Shown piece by piece: positions 55,722 to 64,000 of a DNA stretch of 64,000 nt (the first letter of the stretch is position 1; every line of letters starts with the position of its first letter). Source of the DNA: Streptomyces roseoverticillatus (GTDB lineage: Bacteria > Actinomycetota > Actinomycetes > Streptomycetales > Streptomycetaceae); contig NZ_JOFL01000006.1 of the NCBI RefSeq assembly GCF_000719265.1, positions 1 to 64,000 on the forward strand. Reading direction: 5' to 3'. The notes under the pieces were generated by a model that was not told the origin of the DNA, ran no database searches, and worked only from the letters and a program-made list of their open reading frames with translations. Position numbers and translations under genes: made by a program.

Positions 55722-55750
55722 ACCATTTACCGGCGCGGGACACGCGTCAA
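55722..55750 (-). promoter_or_regulatory. Candidate sigma-70-type promoter for the giant LamG gene
   Basis: On the minus strand TTGACG (55750-55745) is followed after 17 bases by AATGGT (55727-55722). It lies about 85 bases upstream of the TTG start, in the 163-base gap before the YoaK-family gene. Confidence 0.5.
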
Positions 55751-55800
55751 GGAGCCGTTTGCGCCAGCGGCCGGAACCCGACGATCCACCGGTGACCAGG

Positions 55801-56493
55801 TCACCGGCCCCCGCCCCGTACGGGCACTGCGCCGGCCGCGATCAGGACCAGCGCGAGCGCCGGAGCCAGCGCCGGTGCCGCGCCCTCCCGCAGGAAGAGC
55901 GTGCCTCCGCAGAGGGCCCCGGTGAACATGGCCGCCAGGGAGGCCAGGCGGCGTACGGTCGCCGGGCCGGGGGCGTCGGCGGCGAGGCCGGTCAGGGTGC
56001 GCGTCAGCACGGTGGTCGTCAGGTCCGGGACGGCGAGCGCGCGGACGGCGGCGTTCTGCAGGCCCATGCCGCAGCCGAGGAGCGCGATGAGGGCGGTCTG
56101 CGCCGCGGGCGTCCGGTGCCCCGCCGTCAGGGCGACCACCAGGGCGGCCGCGACGAGCCCCGCGTGGACTGCCGTGACGGCGGCGAACAGCCTCGCCCGG
56201 TGCGGCACGCGCCGGCCGAGCCGGCCGGCCGTCCAGGCCCCGGCCGCGAAGGCACCGAGGGCGAGCAGGGACGCCCGGACCGACAGGTCCCCGTCGCCCG
56301 CCAGGGCGAACCCCAGGAAGACGACGTTGCCGGTCATGTTGGCCACGAAGACGTGGTGCAGGCCGAGGAAACTCACCGCGTCCACGATGCCCGTGGCCAG
56401 CGTCAGCACGACGAGCACGGCCGGCAGGGCGCCGTGCTCGTTGGTGCCGTCCGGGAAGAGCCGGTCGGCGGCGCGTTCCAGAACCTGTCGCAT
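55801..56493 (-). CDS. YoaK/DUF1275-family membrane protein
   Basis: A 230-aa protein with about six helices. The family pattern LTLATGIVDAVSFLGLHHVF and VANMTGNVVFLGFALAG, then GCGMGLQNAAVRALAVPDLT, is clear. GAGGAG precedes ATG 56493. The function of the family is not established; transport-like roles are suggested. Confidence 0.88.
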   Translation of the reverse strand: MRQVLERAADRLFPDGTNEHGALPAVLVVLTLATGIVDAVSFLGLHHVFVANMTGNVVFLGFALAGDGDLSVRASLLALGAFAAGAWTAGRLGRRVPHRARLFAAVTAVHAGLVAAALVVALTAGHRTPAAQTALIALLGCGMGLQNAAVRALAVPDLTTTVLTRTLTGLAADAPGPATVRRLASLAAMFTGALCGGTLFLREGAAPALAPALALVLIAAGAVPVRGGGR

Positions 56494-56583
56494 CCGGTCT
56501 CCTCAACGGCCGTGAGCCGCCCCGGCGCCCACCCTGACGGGGCTCTGCCACCGGAGCGTACGTGCCGGCGGCGGCGCGCCGGG

Positions 56584-56880
56584 CTAGCCGGTGCCGCCGC
56601 GGCGCGGGCGCAGCATCAGCGCCACCAGGACGGCGGTGAGCGCGAGGCCCGCGGCCGCGACCGCGGCGACCGCGGCGAAGCCCTGGTCGTAGGCCCGCCG
56701 CGCGGCGTCCATCACCGTGCGGGCCGCGGACGCGCCGAGCTCGTCGCTCACTTCCGCGGCACCGCCGAACGACTGCTCCACGGCGGCGCGGCGGCCGGGG
56801 GACAGGCCGGGGAACGCGGGCAGGGCCTCGGGGTAGACCGCCGTGAAGGTGCTGGAGGCGCCGGAAGCGATCCGTAGGCG
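56584..56880 (-). pseudogene. C-terminal remnant of an MFS efflux protein (EmrB/QacA-like)
   Basis: About 95 residues ending at the TAG near 56584 contain a helix-rich SFGGAAEVSDELGASAARTV and the final membrane segment AAVAAAGLALTAVLVALML, as in 14-helix drug exporters. Nothing upstream encodes the other helices, and the frame continues into unrelated sequence, so this is a decayed gene end. Confidence 0.65.
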
Positions 56881-56891
56881 ACCGTGCCCCT

Positions 56892-57185
56892 CTACCGGTT
56901 GTCGGCTCTCGCTTCGGGGGCGGCCTGGTTCGCCCACCGCTGCGCGGCCGCGAGGTCGCAGGCAGTGCCGGCCACCTCGTAGGTGAAGCCGTTCCATTCC
57001 AGCAGGACCCGCGGCTCACCGGGCCGGACGTGGCCGCCGCCGCCGTGCAGCGGCTGGTGCTTGCGGTGCACTTCCATCGGCGCTCGCCGACGGCGGTGGT
57101 AGACGGCCAGCGGATCGCGCTCATCGAGGGGCGGGACGGCGCGGGAGGGCTGGTTCGGCGGCCCGGGTCGGGAGTGCTTGCCCAT
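56892..57185 (-). CDS. Small hypothetical protein (DUF6087-like), 97 aa
   Basis: It has DPLAVYHRRRRAP and HVRPGEPRVLLEWNGFTYE, then AGTACDLAAAQRWANQA at the C-terminus. This pattern of short basic start, EPRVLLEWNG and a final LAAAQRWA helix resembles the Streptomyces DUF6087 family, though I cannot confirm it. No signal peptide. It lies among gene fragments and could itself be intact; function unknown. Confidence 0.6.
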   Translation of the reverse strand: MGKHSRPGPPNQPSRAVPPLDERDPLAVYHRRRRAPMEVHRKHQPLHGGGGHVRPGEPRVLLEWNGFTYEVAGTACDLAAAQRWANQAAPEARADNR

Positions 57186-57198
57186 GGAGCCGATGTTC

Positions 57199-57400
57199 TC
57201 AGGCCGCGACCGTCGTCGGGCGTGATGCTGCGAGATTCGTCGCGCGGGTGCGGACCTCCTCCACCGCAGCCGTGCTGTACGGGCGGGCGGCGGCCAGCAG
57301 GGTGTTCAGGCGGGAGGCGACGAGGGTGGAGTCGACGCGGGCGGCATCGTCGAGGGCCTGCTGGGCCGCGGCGGCGCCCTGCTCCGGCTCGCCCTCGTCG
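57199..57400 (-). pseudogene. C-terminal remnant of an HTH/XRE-type regulator
   Basis: About 65 residues of helix-rich sequence (DSTLVASRLNTLLAAARPYS, then TAAVEEVRTRATNLAA) resemble the C-terminal ends of Streptomyces XRE-type regulators. No start, HTH domain or longer homologous frame lies upstream. The junction with unrelated + strand sequence is near 57400. Confidence 0.5.
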
Positions 57401-57946
57401 ACGCGCTGGCCTGCCAACGGCTCGGCTCCGCCTACGTCACCTCCATCGAGGTCGACAGCCGCCGGCTGGAGCAGGCTGCGAACGCGCTGTACAGCTGTGG
57501 GTACACGCCCACCCTGGCTGTCGCGGACGGTCTCTACGGGTACTGGCCGGAGGCGAAGTTCGACCGGATCGTGGCCGCCTGCTCCTTCCGCGCCGTCCCG
57601 CCCGCCCTCATCAACCAGACCCAGCCCGGCGGGAAGATCCTGCTCACCCTCTCCGGCTGGCTCTACGGCTACGCACGCGTCCTGCTCACCGTGCACGGCG
57701 ACGGCACCGCCGAAGGACCGCTGCTGCATCGTCACCGGCTCCGCCGCGACCCTCACCCCCCGCGACAACGGATGGGATGTGCGCGAAGGCGGTCCGGTCC
57801 GGCTGTGGGAGCGGATCGAGCGCGTCCTGAGCGCGTACGACGAGGCGGGCCGGCCGGGACCGGAGACGTTCACCCTGCACGTCTGCAACGGCGGGCAGCA
57901 CCTGCGGCACCCGCAGCTGCCCGGCCTGCCGCTGCCGAGGCCCTGA
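57401..57946 (+). pseudogene. Truncated, frameshifted isoaspartyl-methyltransferase-like gene
   Basis: One frame encodes CQRLGSAYVTSIEVDSRRLE, GYTPTLAVADGLYGYWPEAK and GGKILLTLSGWLYGYARVLL, ending LTVHGDGTAEGPLL. This is the SAM-binding and C-terminal part of the PCMT-like methyltransferases of ATP-grasp peptide-maturase systems. The N-terminal motif I is absent. The C-terminal tail (ERIERVLSAYDEAGRPGPET) continues only in another frame, so a frameshift lies near 57720-57735. A degenerate fragment is the simplest reading. Confidence 0.65.
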
Positions 57947-58060
57947 CAGCGGGTCAGGACGCGGTACGTTCCACCGAAGCCGTGCGCCGCATGATCCACG
58001 CCGCTCGCCCGCACGGAGCACGCACAGCTCGCCACAGCCCTATTGCCTGTTTCTGCCTTA

Positions 58061-58264
58061 CTCCGGCTGCCCTCCGAATACGCGCTCACCGAGGCCGGCC
58101 GGAGTCTGGACGCCATCGCGGACCAGCTCGACACGTGGGGCCGCTGGTATCGCGACACGTACCGGGCGGCAGACGGCGCGGCGGCGGCCGTTGCGGCGGC
58201 GGACGGCGCGGGAGAGGGCGGCCCGGGGGAGGGGAGGTCTGACGGCGTGGCCGGGACTCCCTGA
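58061..58264 (+). pseudogene. C-terminal remnant of an HxlR-family regulator
   Basis: LRLPSEYALTEAGRSLDAIA followed by DQLDTWGRWYRD matches the end of the HxlR winged helix (Y.LT..GR.L......L..WG). The preceding DNA-binding part is missing. It ends in an alanine/glycine-rich tail at 58264. Confidence 0.6.
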
Positions 58265-58302
58265 GGTGCGCCCCGGGCGTGCGACGGGAGCGCGGCTCCG
58301 TC

Positions 58303-59160
58303 TCAGACGGCGCCGGCGCGGCGGATCGTGATGTCGCCGGCCGAGGTGATGGCGTAGACCTCGGCCGTCTCGGTGGCGCTGCCCGGGCCGTCGGACACCG
58401 TCAGGGAGTTGAGGACGGAGCCGGCCTTGGTCCGTACGTCGAGCCGCGCCGCCGTGCCCTCGGCGATGCCGATCTCGATGCGGCCGCTCGACGTGCCGAG
58501 GACGATCGTGTCGCGGACGACCTCGCCGATCCGGATGTCGCCCGAGGTGGTCTTGGCCTCCAGGGTGGCGTGGGCCTTGCCGACGGTGACGGTGCCGTTG
58601 GCCGAGCGGACCCGCAGCTCCCCGGTGGCCTCGCCGACCCGGGTCTCGCCGTTGGCGTTCTTGATCACCGCCGAGCCGGCCAGGACGCCGACCCGTACCG
58701 CGCCGGATCCGGTTGTGATGCCGGCCGTGCCGTCCACCCGGTCCGCCGTGATGTCCCCCAGCGAGGTGGTGAGGGTGGCCCGGCCGGTCTCCTCCAGCCG
58801 GATGTCGCCCGCCGACGTCTTGATCCGGCACTCGCCCAGCAGGCCGTAGCAGTGGAAGGCCGCCAGTTGCCCGGTGCCCTCGATGTCCGAGCCCGCCGGC
58901 AGGCCGATCGTCACGTCGACGGACCCGGACCTGCCGAAGAGGCGCGGCTTGGGGCCCTTGACGAGCAGCCGGCCCGCGGTGAACTCGACCCGCGTGTCCT
59001 CGGCGGCCTTGGCGTCCGCTTCGCTCCGCGGGTCGCTCGGGCGCACCTCGACGGCCGTGCCGGTGCGGTCGCCGGCGTCGAGGCGGACGTTGCCGATCGC
59101 CAGGTCGACGGAGACGGAGATCGGCTGCGGCGTCTCGAAGGACGTCTCGAAAACTGGCAT
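58303..59160 (-). CDS. DUF4097-family protein (beta-helix-like)
   Basis: A 285-aa protein with repeated strand motifs about every 20 residues (IKTSAGDIRLEETGRATLTT; LRVRSANGTVTVGKAHATLE; AKTTSGDIRIGEV), the hallmark of DUF4097 right-handed beta-helices. No signal peptide. CCTGGAGGGG precedes ATG 59160. It follows the ribbon-helix-helix gene by 89 bases, a common pairing in Streptomyces. Confidence 0.88.
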   Translation of the reverse strand: MPVFETSFETPQPISVSVDLAIGNVRLDAGDRTGTAVEVRPSDPRSEADAKAAEDTRVEFTAGRLLVKGPKPRLFGRSGSVDVTIGLPAGSDIEGTGQLAAFHCYGLLGECRIKTSAGDIRLEETGRATLTTSLGDITADRVDGTAGITTGSGAVRVGVLAGSAVIKNANGETRVGEATGELRVRSANGTVTVGKAHATLEAKTTSGDIRIGEVVRDTIVLGTSSGRIEIGIAEGTAARLDVRTKAGSVLNSLTVSDGPGSATETAEVYAITSAGDITIRRAGAV

Positions 59161-59249
59161 GACTGCCCCTCCAGGTGGACCGGACGGCCGTGCCCGCCGG
59201 CCGGATGCGTAGTGCTGCTGCGGTGCCGGGCGGCCGGCGCCGGGAGCGG

Positions 59250-59792
59250 TCAGGTGACCCAGCCGGTGTAGTGCTGGCCGCCGCGCGGGGCGCGCCGTTC
59301 GGGGCGGCGGGCGCGGTCGTCGAACTCGAGCATCGCGGACACCGCCCGGACCAGCCAGGCGTTGACCGAGAGCCCCTCCCGGCCCGCGGCTTCCTCGATC
59401 CGCGCCTTCAGGTGCTCGGGGGGCCGGAAGTTGATGCGCGACGTGGCGCCGTCCTCCGCGCCGGCCGGCGGCAGGGGCGCGGCGGGCAGCGGCGGCACGG
59501 CGCCGGCGTGCGCGAAGTCGTCGCCGGCGTCGCCGGGGCCGTGCTCGGCGGGGGGAGGAGTGACGACGAAGCTGGGGTCGAGCCCCCGCAGGCGCACCTC
59601 CACCGAGCCGGGCGCCAGCTCGCGGGTGATCTCGTCCGCGGCGGCCGACAGGGCGTCGAGCAGGACGAGCCGGACGGCGGAGGAGAGCGGTGCGACGAGC
59701 CGCTCGGCGAGCTCGCGCGCTTCCGCGTCACCCGCCTCGGCCGCGACGAGGAGCTCCTGCCGCAGATTGTCGACATACCGCATCAGTTCCAT
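59250..59792 (-). CDS. Ribbon-helix-helix (HicB/Arc-like) protein
   Basis: A 180-aa protein. The C-terminal RINFRPPEHLKARIEEAAGR and the SVNAWLVRAVSAML helix form a typical RHH DNA-binding unit. The N-terminal half (about residues 1-80) is a helical domain with RYVDNLRQELLVAAEAG. It precedes a DUF4097 gene in the same direction. A start at ATG 59792 is used; upstream extension is not supported. A regulatory role for the pair is inferred, and there is no toxin-like gene next to it. Confidence 0.8.
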   Translation of the reverse strand: MELMRYVDNLRQELLVAAEAGDAEARELAERLVAPLSSAVRLVLLDALSAAADEITRELAPGSVEVRLRGLDPSFVVTPPPAEHGPGDAGDDFAHAGAVPPLPAAPLPPAGAEDGATSRINFRPPEHLKARIEEAAGREGLSVNAWLVRAVSAMLEFDDRARRPERRAPRGGQHYTGWVT

Positions 59793-60024
59793 GGCGCCAT
59801 CCTTGCAGCGCCGTGGCGCCACCAGCAAATCTCCGGTCCCCGCCGGGCCCCGCACGCAGGCCGGGCGCGGACCACGCGCGCAAGACCCTGTCAGCCGTAT
59901 CGCCGGACTCCTTGGCCGCCGCTGTGCCGCCGCATACGATGTCCCGGCGCGCAGTCCGAAGGTCTTCTGAGTCATTCCGGCCGCCCGGCACGAGGCGGTG
60001 ACGGCCGGCGCAAGGTGGGGGCTG

Positions 60025-61206
60025 ATGACGACCGATCAGGGGGAAGCCGAGCGCTTCGTGAGGCAGTTCGCCGCCGAATCCGGTCTGGACGACGACGCGC
60101 TCCGCGCACGCCTGGCCGCGATACGCCGGGAGATGGCGGAGACCGGCGGCTACCGCCACACTCCCGAGGAACTCGCCTTCGGCGCCAGGGTCGCCTGGCG
60201 CAACTCCGCGCGCTGCATCGGCCGGCTGTACTGGCGGAGCCTGCGCGTGCGCGACCGCAGACACGTGACTGACCCCGCGGACGTCGCCGCGGAGTGCCTG
60301 GCCCACTTACGCGCCGCCACGAACGGCGGCCGCGTCAGGCCCGTCGTCACCGTCTTCCCGCAGGACGACGCCGAGGGCCCGCCCGTCCTCATCTGGAACG
60401 AGCAGCTCATCCGCTACGCCGGCTACTTGCGCTTCGAAGGGGGCTGCACCGGCGACCCCAAGGGGTTCGGCCTGACGGAGCTCGCGACCAAGCTGGGCTG
60501 GGAGGGCGCGGGCGGGCGGTTCGACGTCCTGCCGCTGGTCATCCAGACCCGGGAGCAGGGCCTGCAGTGGTTCGGCGTCCCGCCGGAGGACGTCCTCGAA
60601 GTGCCGCTGAGCCACCCCGCGCTGCCCTGGTTCGCGGATCTCGGCCTGCGCTGGCACGCCGTTCCCGCCATCTCCCACATGAGGCTGCGCATCGGCGGCA
60701 TCTCGTACTCCGCGGCCCCCTTCAACGGCTGGTACATGGGCACGGAGATAGGCGTCCGCAACCTCTGCGACGCGGACCGCTACGACATCCTGCCGGAGGT
60801 CGGCCGCAGGCTCGGCCTCGACACCTCCTGCGCGCGCACCCTGTGGCGCGACCAGGCCCTCGTCGAGGTCAACCGCGCGGTCCTGCACTCGTTCGACGCC
60901 GCGGGCGTCACCATCTCCGACCACCACACCGAGTCGGCGCGCTTCCTGCGCCACGTGGACAGGGAGGAGACGGCGGGCCGGGCCTGCCCCGCCGACTGGT
61001 CGTGGATCGTCCCGCCCATGTCCGGCGGCCTCACCCCCGTCTACCACCGCTACTACGACGAGCACCGGCCCCGCCCGGACTTCCACCTGGACGACGGCGC
61101 CCGCCTGCGCGCCCAGGGCATGGCGGCGGAGGAAAACCGGCCCGGCGGCCCGCCGTACGGGGGCGCGGGGCCCGCCCGGTGGGCGTCGCGCACGGGCGCG
61201 GGGTGA
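60025..61206 (+). CDS. nos: Bacterial nitric oxide synthase (oxygenase domain only)
   Basis: A 393-aa protein with the full oxygenase pattern: WRNSARCIGRLYW with heme-ligating Cys64, RYAGYLRFEGGCTGDPKG, ISYSAAPFNGWYMGTEIGVR and VNRAVLHSFDAAGVTISDHH, ending with WSWIVPPMSGGLTPVYH. It makes NO from arginine. No reductase domain is present, as in other bacterial enzymes. In Streptomyces scabies such an enzyme serves thaxtomin nitration, but no nitrating P450 is visible here. ATG 60025 has AGGTGGGGG upstream; GTG 59998 is less likely. Codon 95 is TTA (60307-60309). The 232-base upstream gap is divergent from the RHH gene. Confidence 0.95.
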   Translation: MTTDQGEAERFVRQFAAESGLDDDALRARLAAIRREMAETGGYRHTPEELAFGARVAWRNSARCIGRLYWRSLRVRDRRHVTDPADVAAECLAHLRAATNGGRVRPVVTVFPQDDAEGPPVLIWNEQLIRYAGYLRFEGGCTGDPKGFGLTELATKLGWEGAGGRFDVLPLVIQTREQGLQWFGVPPEDVLEVPLSHPALPWFADLGLRWHAVPAISHMRLRIGGISYSAAPFNGWYMGTEIGVRNLCDADRYDILPEVGRRLGLDTSCARTLWRDQALVEVNRAVLHSFDAAGVTISDHHTESARFLRHVDREETAGRACPADWSWIVPPMSGGLTPVYHRYYDEHRPRPDFHLDDGARLRAQGMAAEENRPGGPPYGGAGPARWASRTGAG

Positions 61207-61412
61207 CGGGCCGCCGTTCGACGGGGACCCCCGGGTCCGGCGGCACCAGCACGGCGTAGCGGTCCAGGGCCTCCCGGTCGCCCGCCACCGTGAGCGGGCT
61301 CGTCCGGGCCGCGGGCCGCAGTCGGGAGGAACGGCGGTCCACCCGCTCATTCCGCCACCGGAGGCCGCCCCGCCTGGAATGATCCGAGCAGGCACAGGGG
61401 GGAGCGGGAAGC

Positions 61413-63287
61413 GTGCGCGTGACGCTGAGGCAACGGCTGCGGTACTGGTTCGACGCCACCATGGACCGCGGGACCCCCGCCCTCATCGGCTGGCTCGCCC
61501 TCGCCTCCCTCCTGCTGATCACCTCCATCACCGTCCTGGTGGTGCTGAGCACCGACGAGGAGACCGAGACCAACGGCGGCTGGCCGGGCGTCGCCTGGAT
61601 GAGCATGCTGCGCACCCTCGACCCGGGCACCATGGGCGGCGACACCGGCGGGCCGGTCTTCCTGGGGCTGATGCTGACGGCGACCGTCGGCGGCATCTTC
61701 ATCGTCAGCGCGCTCATCGGCGTCCTCACCACCGGTCTGGACAACCGGCTCCAGCAGCTCCGCAAGGGCCGCTCGCGCCTCGTCGAGCACGGGCACACGA
61801 TCATCCTGGGCTGGTCCGAGCAGGTGTTCACGGTGGTCGCCGAGCTGGTGGAGGCCAATCAGAGCGAGCGCCGCTCGTGCGTGGTGGTCCTCGCCGACCG
61901 CGACAAGGTGGGCATGGAGGAGCAGATCCGCTTACGGGTCCCCGGCACCGGCCGCACGCACGTCATCTGCCGCTCCGGCAATCCCCTCAAGCGGGCGGAC
62001 CTCGAACTCGTGAGCCCGGACACCGCCAGGTCGGTCATGGTGCTGCCCCCGGGCGGGGACGACGGCGACACCGGCGTCATCAAGACGCTGCTGCTGCTCA
62101 ACAACCGGACCTGGTCCGGCCGTCGCCGCCCCCACGTCGTCGCGGCCGTGCAGGACTCCGGCAACCTCTCGGTGGCCCGCCTCGCCGCGGGAGAGACCGG
62201 CCTGGTCGTCGACGCCGAGGACTTCGCCGTGCGGCTCGTCGCCCAGTCGCACCGGCAGACCGGCCTCTCGGCGGTCTGCGACGAGCTCCTCAGCTTCGTC
62301 GGCAACGAGATCTACCTGCGGCCCGAGCCCTCCCTGACCGGCATGACCTACGGCGAGGCCCTGCACTGGTACGACCTCGGCGTCCTCATCGGCATGCGCC
62401 GGACCGACGGCCGGGTGCTCGTCAACCCGCCGATGGACACGGAGATCCAGGACGGGGACAGCATGGTCGTCGTCGCCGAGGACGACCTGCTCATCCGCCT
62501 CGCCGACACCACCGTCCCCGTCGTGCGCACTGCCATCGCCTGCAGGCCCGGGCCGGTGTCCGTCCCGGACCGGACGCTGCTCATCGGCTGGAACTCCCGC
62601 GGACCGAAGATCGTCAGCCTGCTGGACCAGCTCGTCCGCCCGGGCTCCGTCCTCGACATCGCCGCTCCGCGCCGGCCCGCGCACGCGCTGGCCGTCCCCC
62701 GGGCGAACCTCACCCTGGGCCACCGGGCCTGCAGCCCGACCAGCCGGCGCTCGCTGGAGTCCCTCGGCCTGGGCGGCTACCAGCACATCGTCGTCCTCTC
62801 GGACGAGACCGTGCCGCCCGACCTCGCCGACGACCGCACCCTGGTCACCCTGCTCCACCTGCGCGACATCGAGATCCGGCTCGGCGACCCGTACTCGATC
62901 GTCACGGAGATGAACGACGACTGCAACCGCGAGATCGCCCAGGTCACCAAGGCCGACGACTTCATCGTCAGCACCAAGCTCGTCTGCCTGCTGCTCACCC
63001 AGCTCGCCGAGAACCCGGACCTGTACGACGTGCTGTCCGACCTCTTCGACCCCGCCGGCTCCGAGATCTACCTCAAGCCGGCCGCCCGCTACCTGCGGCC
63101 GGGCGCGGAGGCCAACTTCGCGACCGTCATCGAGGCGGCCCGGCAATGCGGCGAGACCGCCATCGGCTACCGGCTCGGCGCGCTCAGCGACAGGCCGCCG
63201 TTCTACGGCGTCTTCCTCAACCCGCCCAGGAGCGCGGCCCTCGCCCTCGGCGACGGGGACCACGTGGTCGTGCTCGCCGAGCAGTGA
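61413..63287 (+). CDS. CASTOR/POLLUX-like RCK-domain ion channel
   Basis: A 624-aa protein. An N-terminal pair of membrane helices (residues about 24-46 and 88-108) brackets a pore-like segment with LRTLDPGTMGGDTGGP. Two RCK/TrkA-N-like regions follow (HTIILGWSEQVFTVVAELVE; TLLIGWNSRGPKIVSLLDQL). The match is to CASTOR/POLLUX-related putative ion channels. GTG 61413 follows GGGGGGAGCGG. Codon 174 is TTA (61932-61934). The 206-base gap before it shows nothing else. Confidence 0.88.
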   Translation: MRVTLRQRLRYWFDATMDRGTPALIGWLALASLLLITSITVLVVLSTDEETETNGGWPGVAWMSMLRTLDPGTMGGDTGGPVFLGLMLTATVGGIFIVSALIGVLTTGLDNRLQQLRKGRSRLVEHGHTIILGWSEQVFTVVAELVEANQSERRSCVVVLADRDKVGMEEQIRLRVPGTGRTHVICRSGNPLKRADLELVSPDTARSVMVLPPGGDDGDTGVIKTLLLLNNRTWSGRRRPHVVAAVQDSGNLSVARLAAGETGLVVDAEDFAVRLVAQSHRQTGLSAVCDELLSFVGNEIYLRPEPSLTGMTYGEALHWYDLGVLIGMRRTDGRVLVNPPMDTEIQDGDSMVVVAEDDLLIRLADTTVPVVRTAIACRPGPVSVPDRTLLIGWNSRGPKIVSLLDQLVRPGSVLDIAAPRRPAHALAVPRANLTLGHRACSPTSRRSLESLGLGGYQHIVVLSDETVPPDLADDRTLVTLLHLRDIEIRLGDPYSIVTEMNDDCNREIAQVTKADDFIVSTKLVCLLLTQLAENPDLYDVLSDLFDPAGSEIYLKPAARYLRPGAEANFATVIEAARQCGETAIGYRLGALSDRPPFYGVFLNPPRSAALALGDGDHVVVLAEQ

Positions 63288-63405
63288 CGGGGTGACGGGC
63301 GGGGACACGCGCCGTCCGGTGACGGCAATCTTCTGGCCACAGGCGCTCTCCTGAGGGATCTTGTACTGACACCGCAGGAACGGCAAGAGAGAGGACCCGA
63401 CAACA

Positions 63406-64000
63406 GTGAGCTCGCCAACCACGGGGGACCCGGGCACCGGCACCGAGGGGTACAAACGGAGCCTGGGCTCCCGGCAGATGCAGATGATCGCCATCGGCGG
63501 CACCATCGGCACCGGCCTCTTCCTCGGCGCCGGCACCGCCATATCCCAGGCCGGCCCCAGCCTCATCATCTGGTACGCCGCCGCCGGCGCCGTGCTCTTC
63601 CTCGTCATGCGGGCCCTGGGCGAGCTGCTCACCCACCACCCCGTCTCGGGGAGCTTCGCCGACTACGCGCACCGGTTCCTCGGCCCGTTCTGGGGGTACG
63701 CGACCGCCTGGACGTACTGGATCATGTGGGTGACCACCGGCATGGCCGAGATCACCGCCGCCGGACAGTACGTCAACTACTGGTACCCCGGCTTCGACCA
63801 GTGGAAGACCGCGCTGATCTCCCTCGTGGTGCTGGCCTGCGCCAACCTGATCTCGGTGAAGATCTTCGGCGAGCTGGAGTTCTGGTTCGCGATCATCAAG
63901 GTGACGGCCATCGTCGGCATGATCCTCATCGGCCTGGGCGTCCTCATCATCGGCTTCGGCGACGCCGGCGACACCGCGTCCGTCAGCCACCTGTGGGCCG
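63406..64000 (+). CDS. Amino acid permease (APC family), N-terminal part
   Basis: Cut by the window end; 198 codons are visible. KRSLGSRQMQMIAIGGTIGT followed by GLFLGAGTAISQAGPSLII is the conserved N-terminus of AnsP/CycA/GabP-type permeases, with helices 1-5 visible (VMRALGELLTHHPVSGSFAD). It imports amino acids by proton symport. GTG 63406 has GAGAGAGG upstream. Specificity cannot be read from this part. Confidence 0.92.
   Translation, partial: MSSPTTGDPGTGTEGYKRSLGSRQMQMIAIGGTIGTGLFLGAGTAISQAGPSLIIWYAAAGAVLFLVMRALGELLTHHPVSGSFADYAHRFLGPFWGYATAWTYWIMWVTTGMAEITAAGQYVNYWYPGFDQWKTALISLVVLACANLISVKIFGELEFWFAIIKVTAIVGMILIGLGVLIIGFGDAGDTASVSHLWA

Noticed and set aside
59250..59792. HicAB-type toxin-antitoxin system
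   Set aside because: Only the RHH half is present; the neighbour is a DUF4097 protein, not a HicA toxin.

Overview
The window is Streptomyces-type actinobacterial chromosome: very GC-rich, third codon positions almost all G/C, many GTG starts, GTGA/ATGA stop-start overlaps, and a handful of TTA codons confined to particular accessory and regulatory genes. It is accessory-rich. No tRNA, rRNA, CRISPR array or transposase was recognised.

Region 1 (1-27.0 kb) is an extracellular/cytoplasmic contractile injection system (eCIS, phage-tail-like). The end of the tail sheath gene enters on the + strand and meets, at a shared terminator, a long minus-strand operon. In transcription order this encodes two beta-propeller proteins, a tail-assembly-chaperone-like protein, a DUF6760 peptide, a huge disordered protein with 40-residue tandem repeats, the tail tube, a LysM baseplate protein, a gp27/gp5-like spike, gp25, two J-type baseplate proteins flanking a tail protein I, a third large beta-propeller, a DUF4255 (Pvc16-like) protein and a AAA+ ATPase. 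Divergent from the operon are two putative payload genes. The first has a DUF4157 leader and a His-Me-finger nuclease-like C-terminus. The second is a 763-residue helical protein that shares only the LQRAAGNxAV motif.

Region 2 (27.1-34.3 kb) looks like a metal-acquisition and small-metallophore locus. It has a divergent MFS exporter, a Zur-box-like site, a FecB/FecCD/FecE-type ABC importer whose permease start looks frameshifted, a DUF364 protein, a GHMP (PduX-like) kinase and a PLP-dependent synthase-like enzyme.

Region 3 (34.3-40.4 kb) is carbohydrate-related. A secreted GH65 enzyme with a C-terminal F5/8-type domain converges on a coupled GntR regulator-MFS-SGNH hydrolase operon.

Region 4 (40.4-47.4 kb) resembles a compact C7N-aminocyclitol (valiolone-type) biosynthetic cluster: sugar-phosphate cyclase, DegT/DnrJ aminotransferase, two-domain VOC protein (CetB-like epimerase candidate), acyltransferase and methyltransferase. 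It is read divergently from a LysR regulator that carries a TTA codon.

Region 5 (47.5-64 kb) holds a small secreted protein, a 2,542-residue LamG-rich protein of unknown function, a YoaK-family membrane protein, a cluster of decayed gene fragments (MFS, HTH regulator, isoaspartyl-methyltransferase-like, HxlR), a ribbon-helix-helix/DUF4097 pair, a bacterial nitric oxide synthase, a CASTOR/POLLUX-like RCK channel and the start of an amino acid permease.
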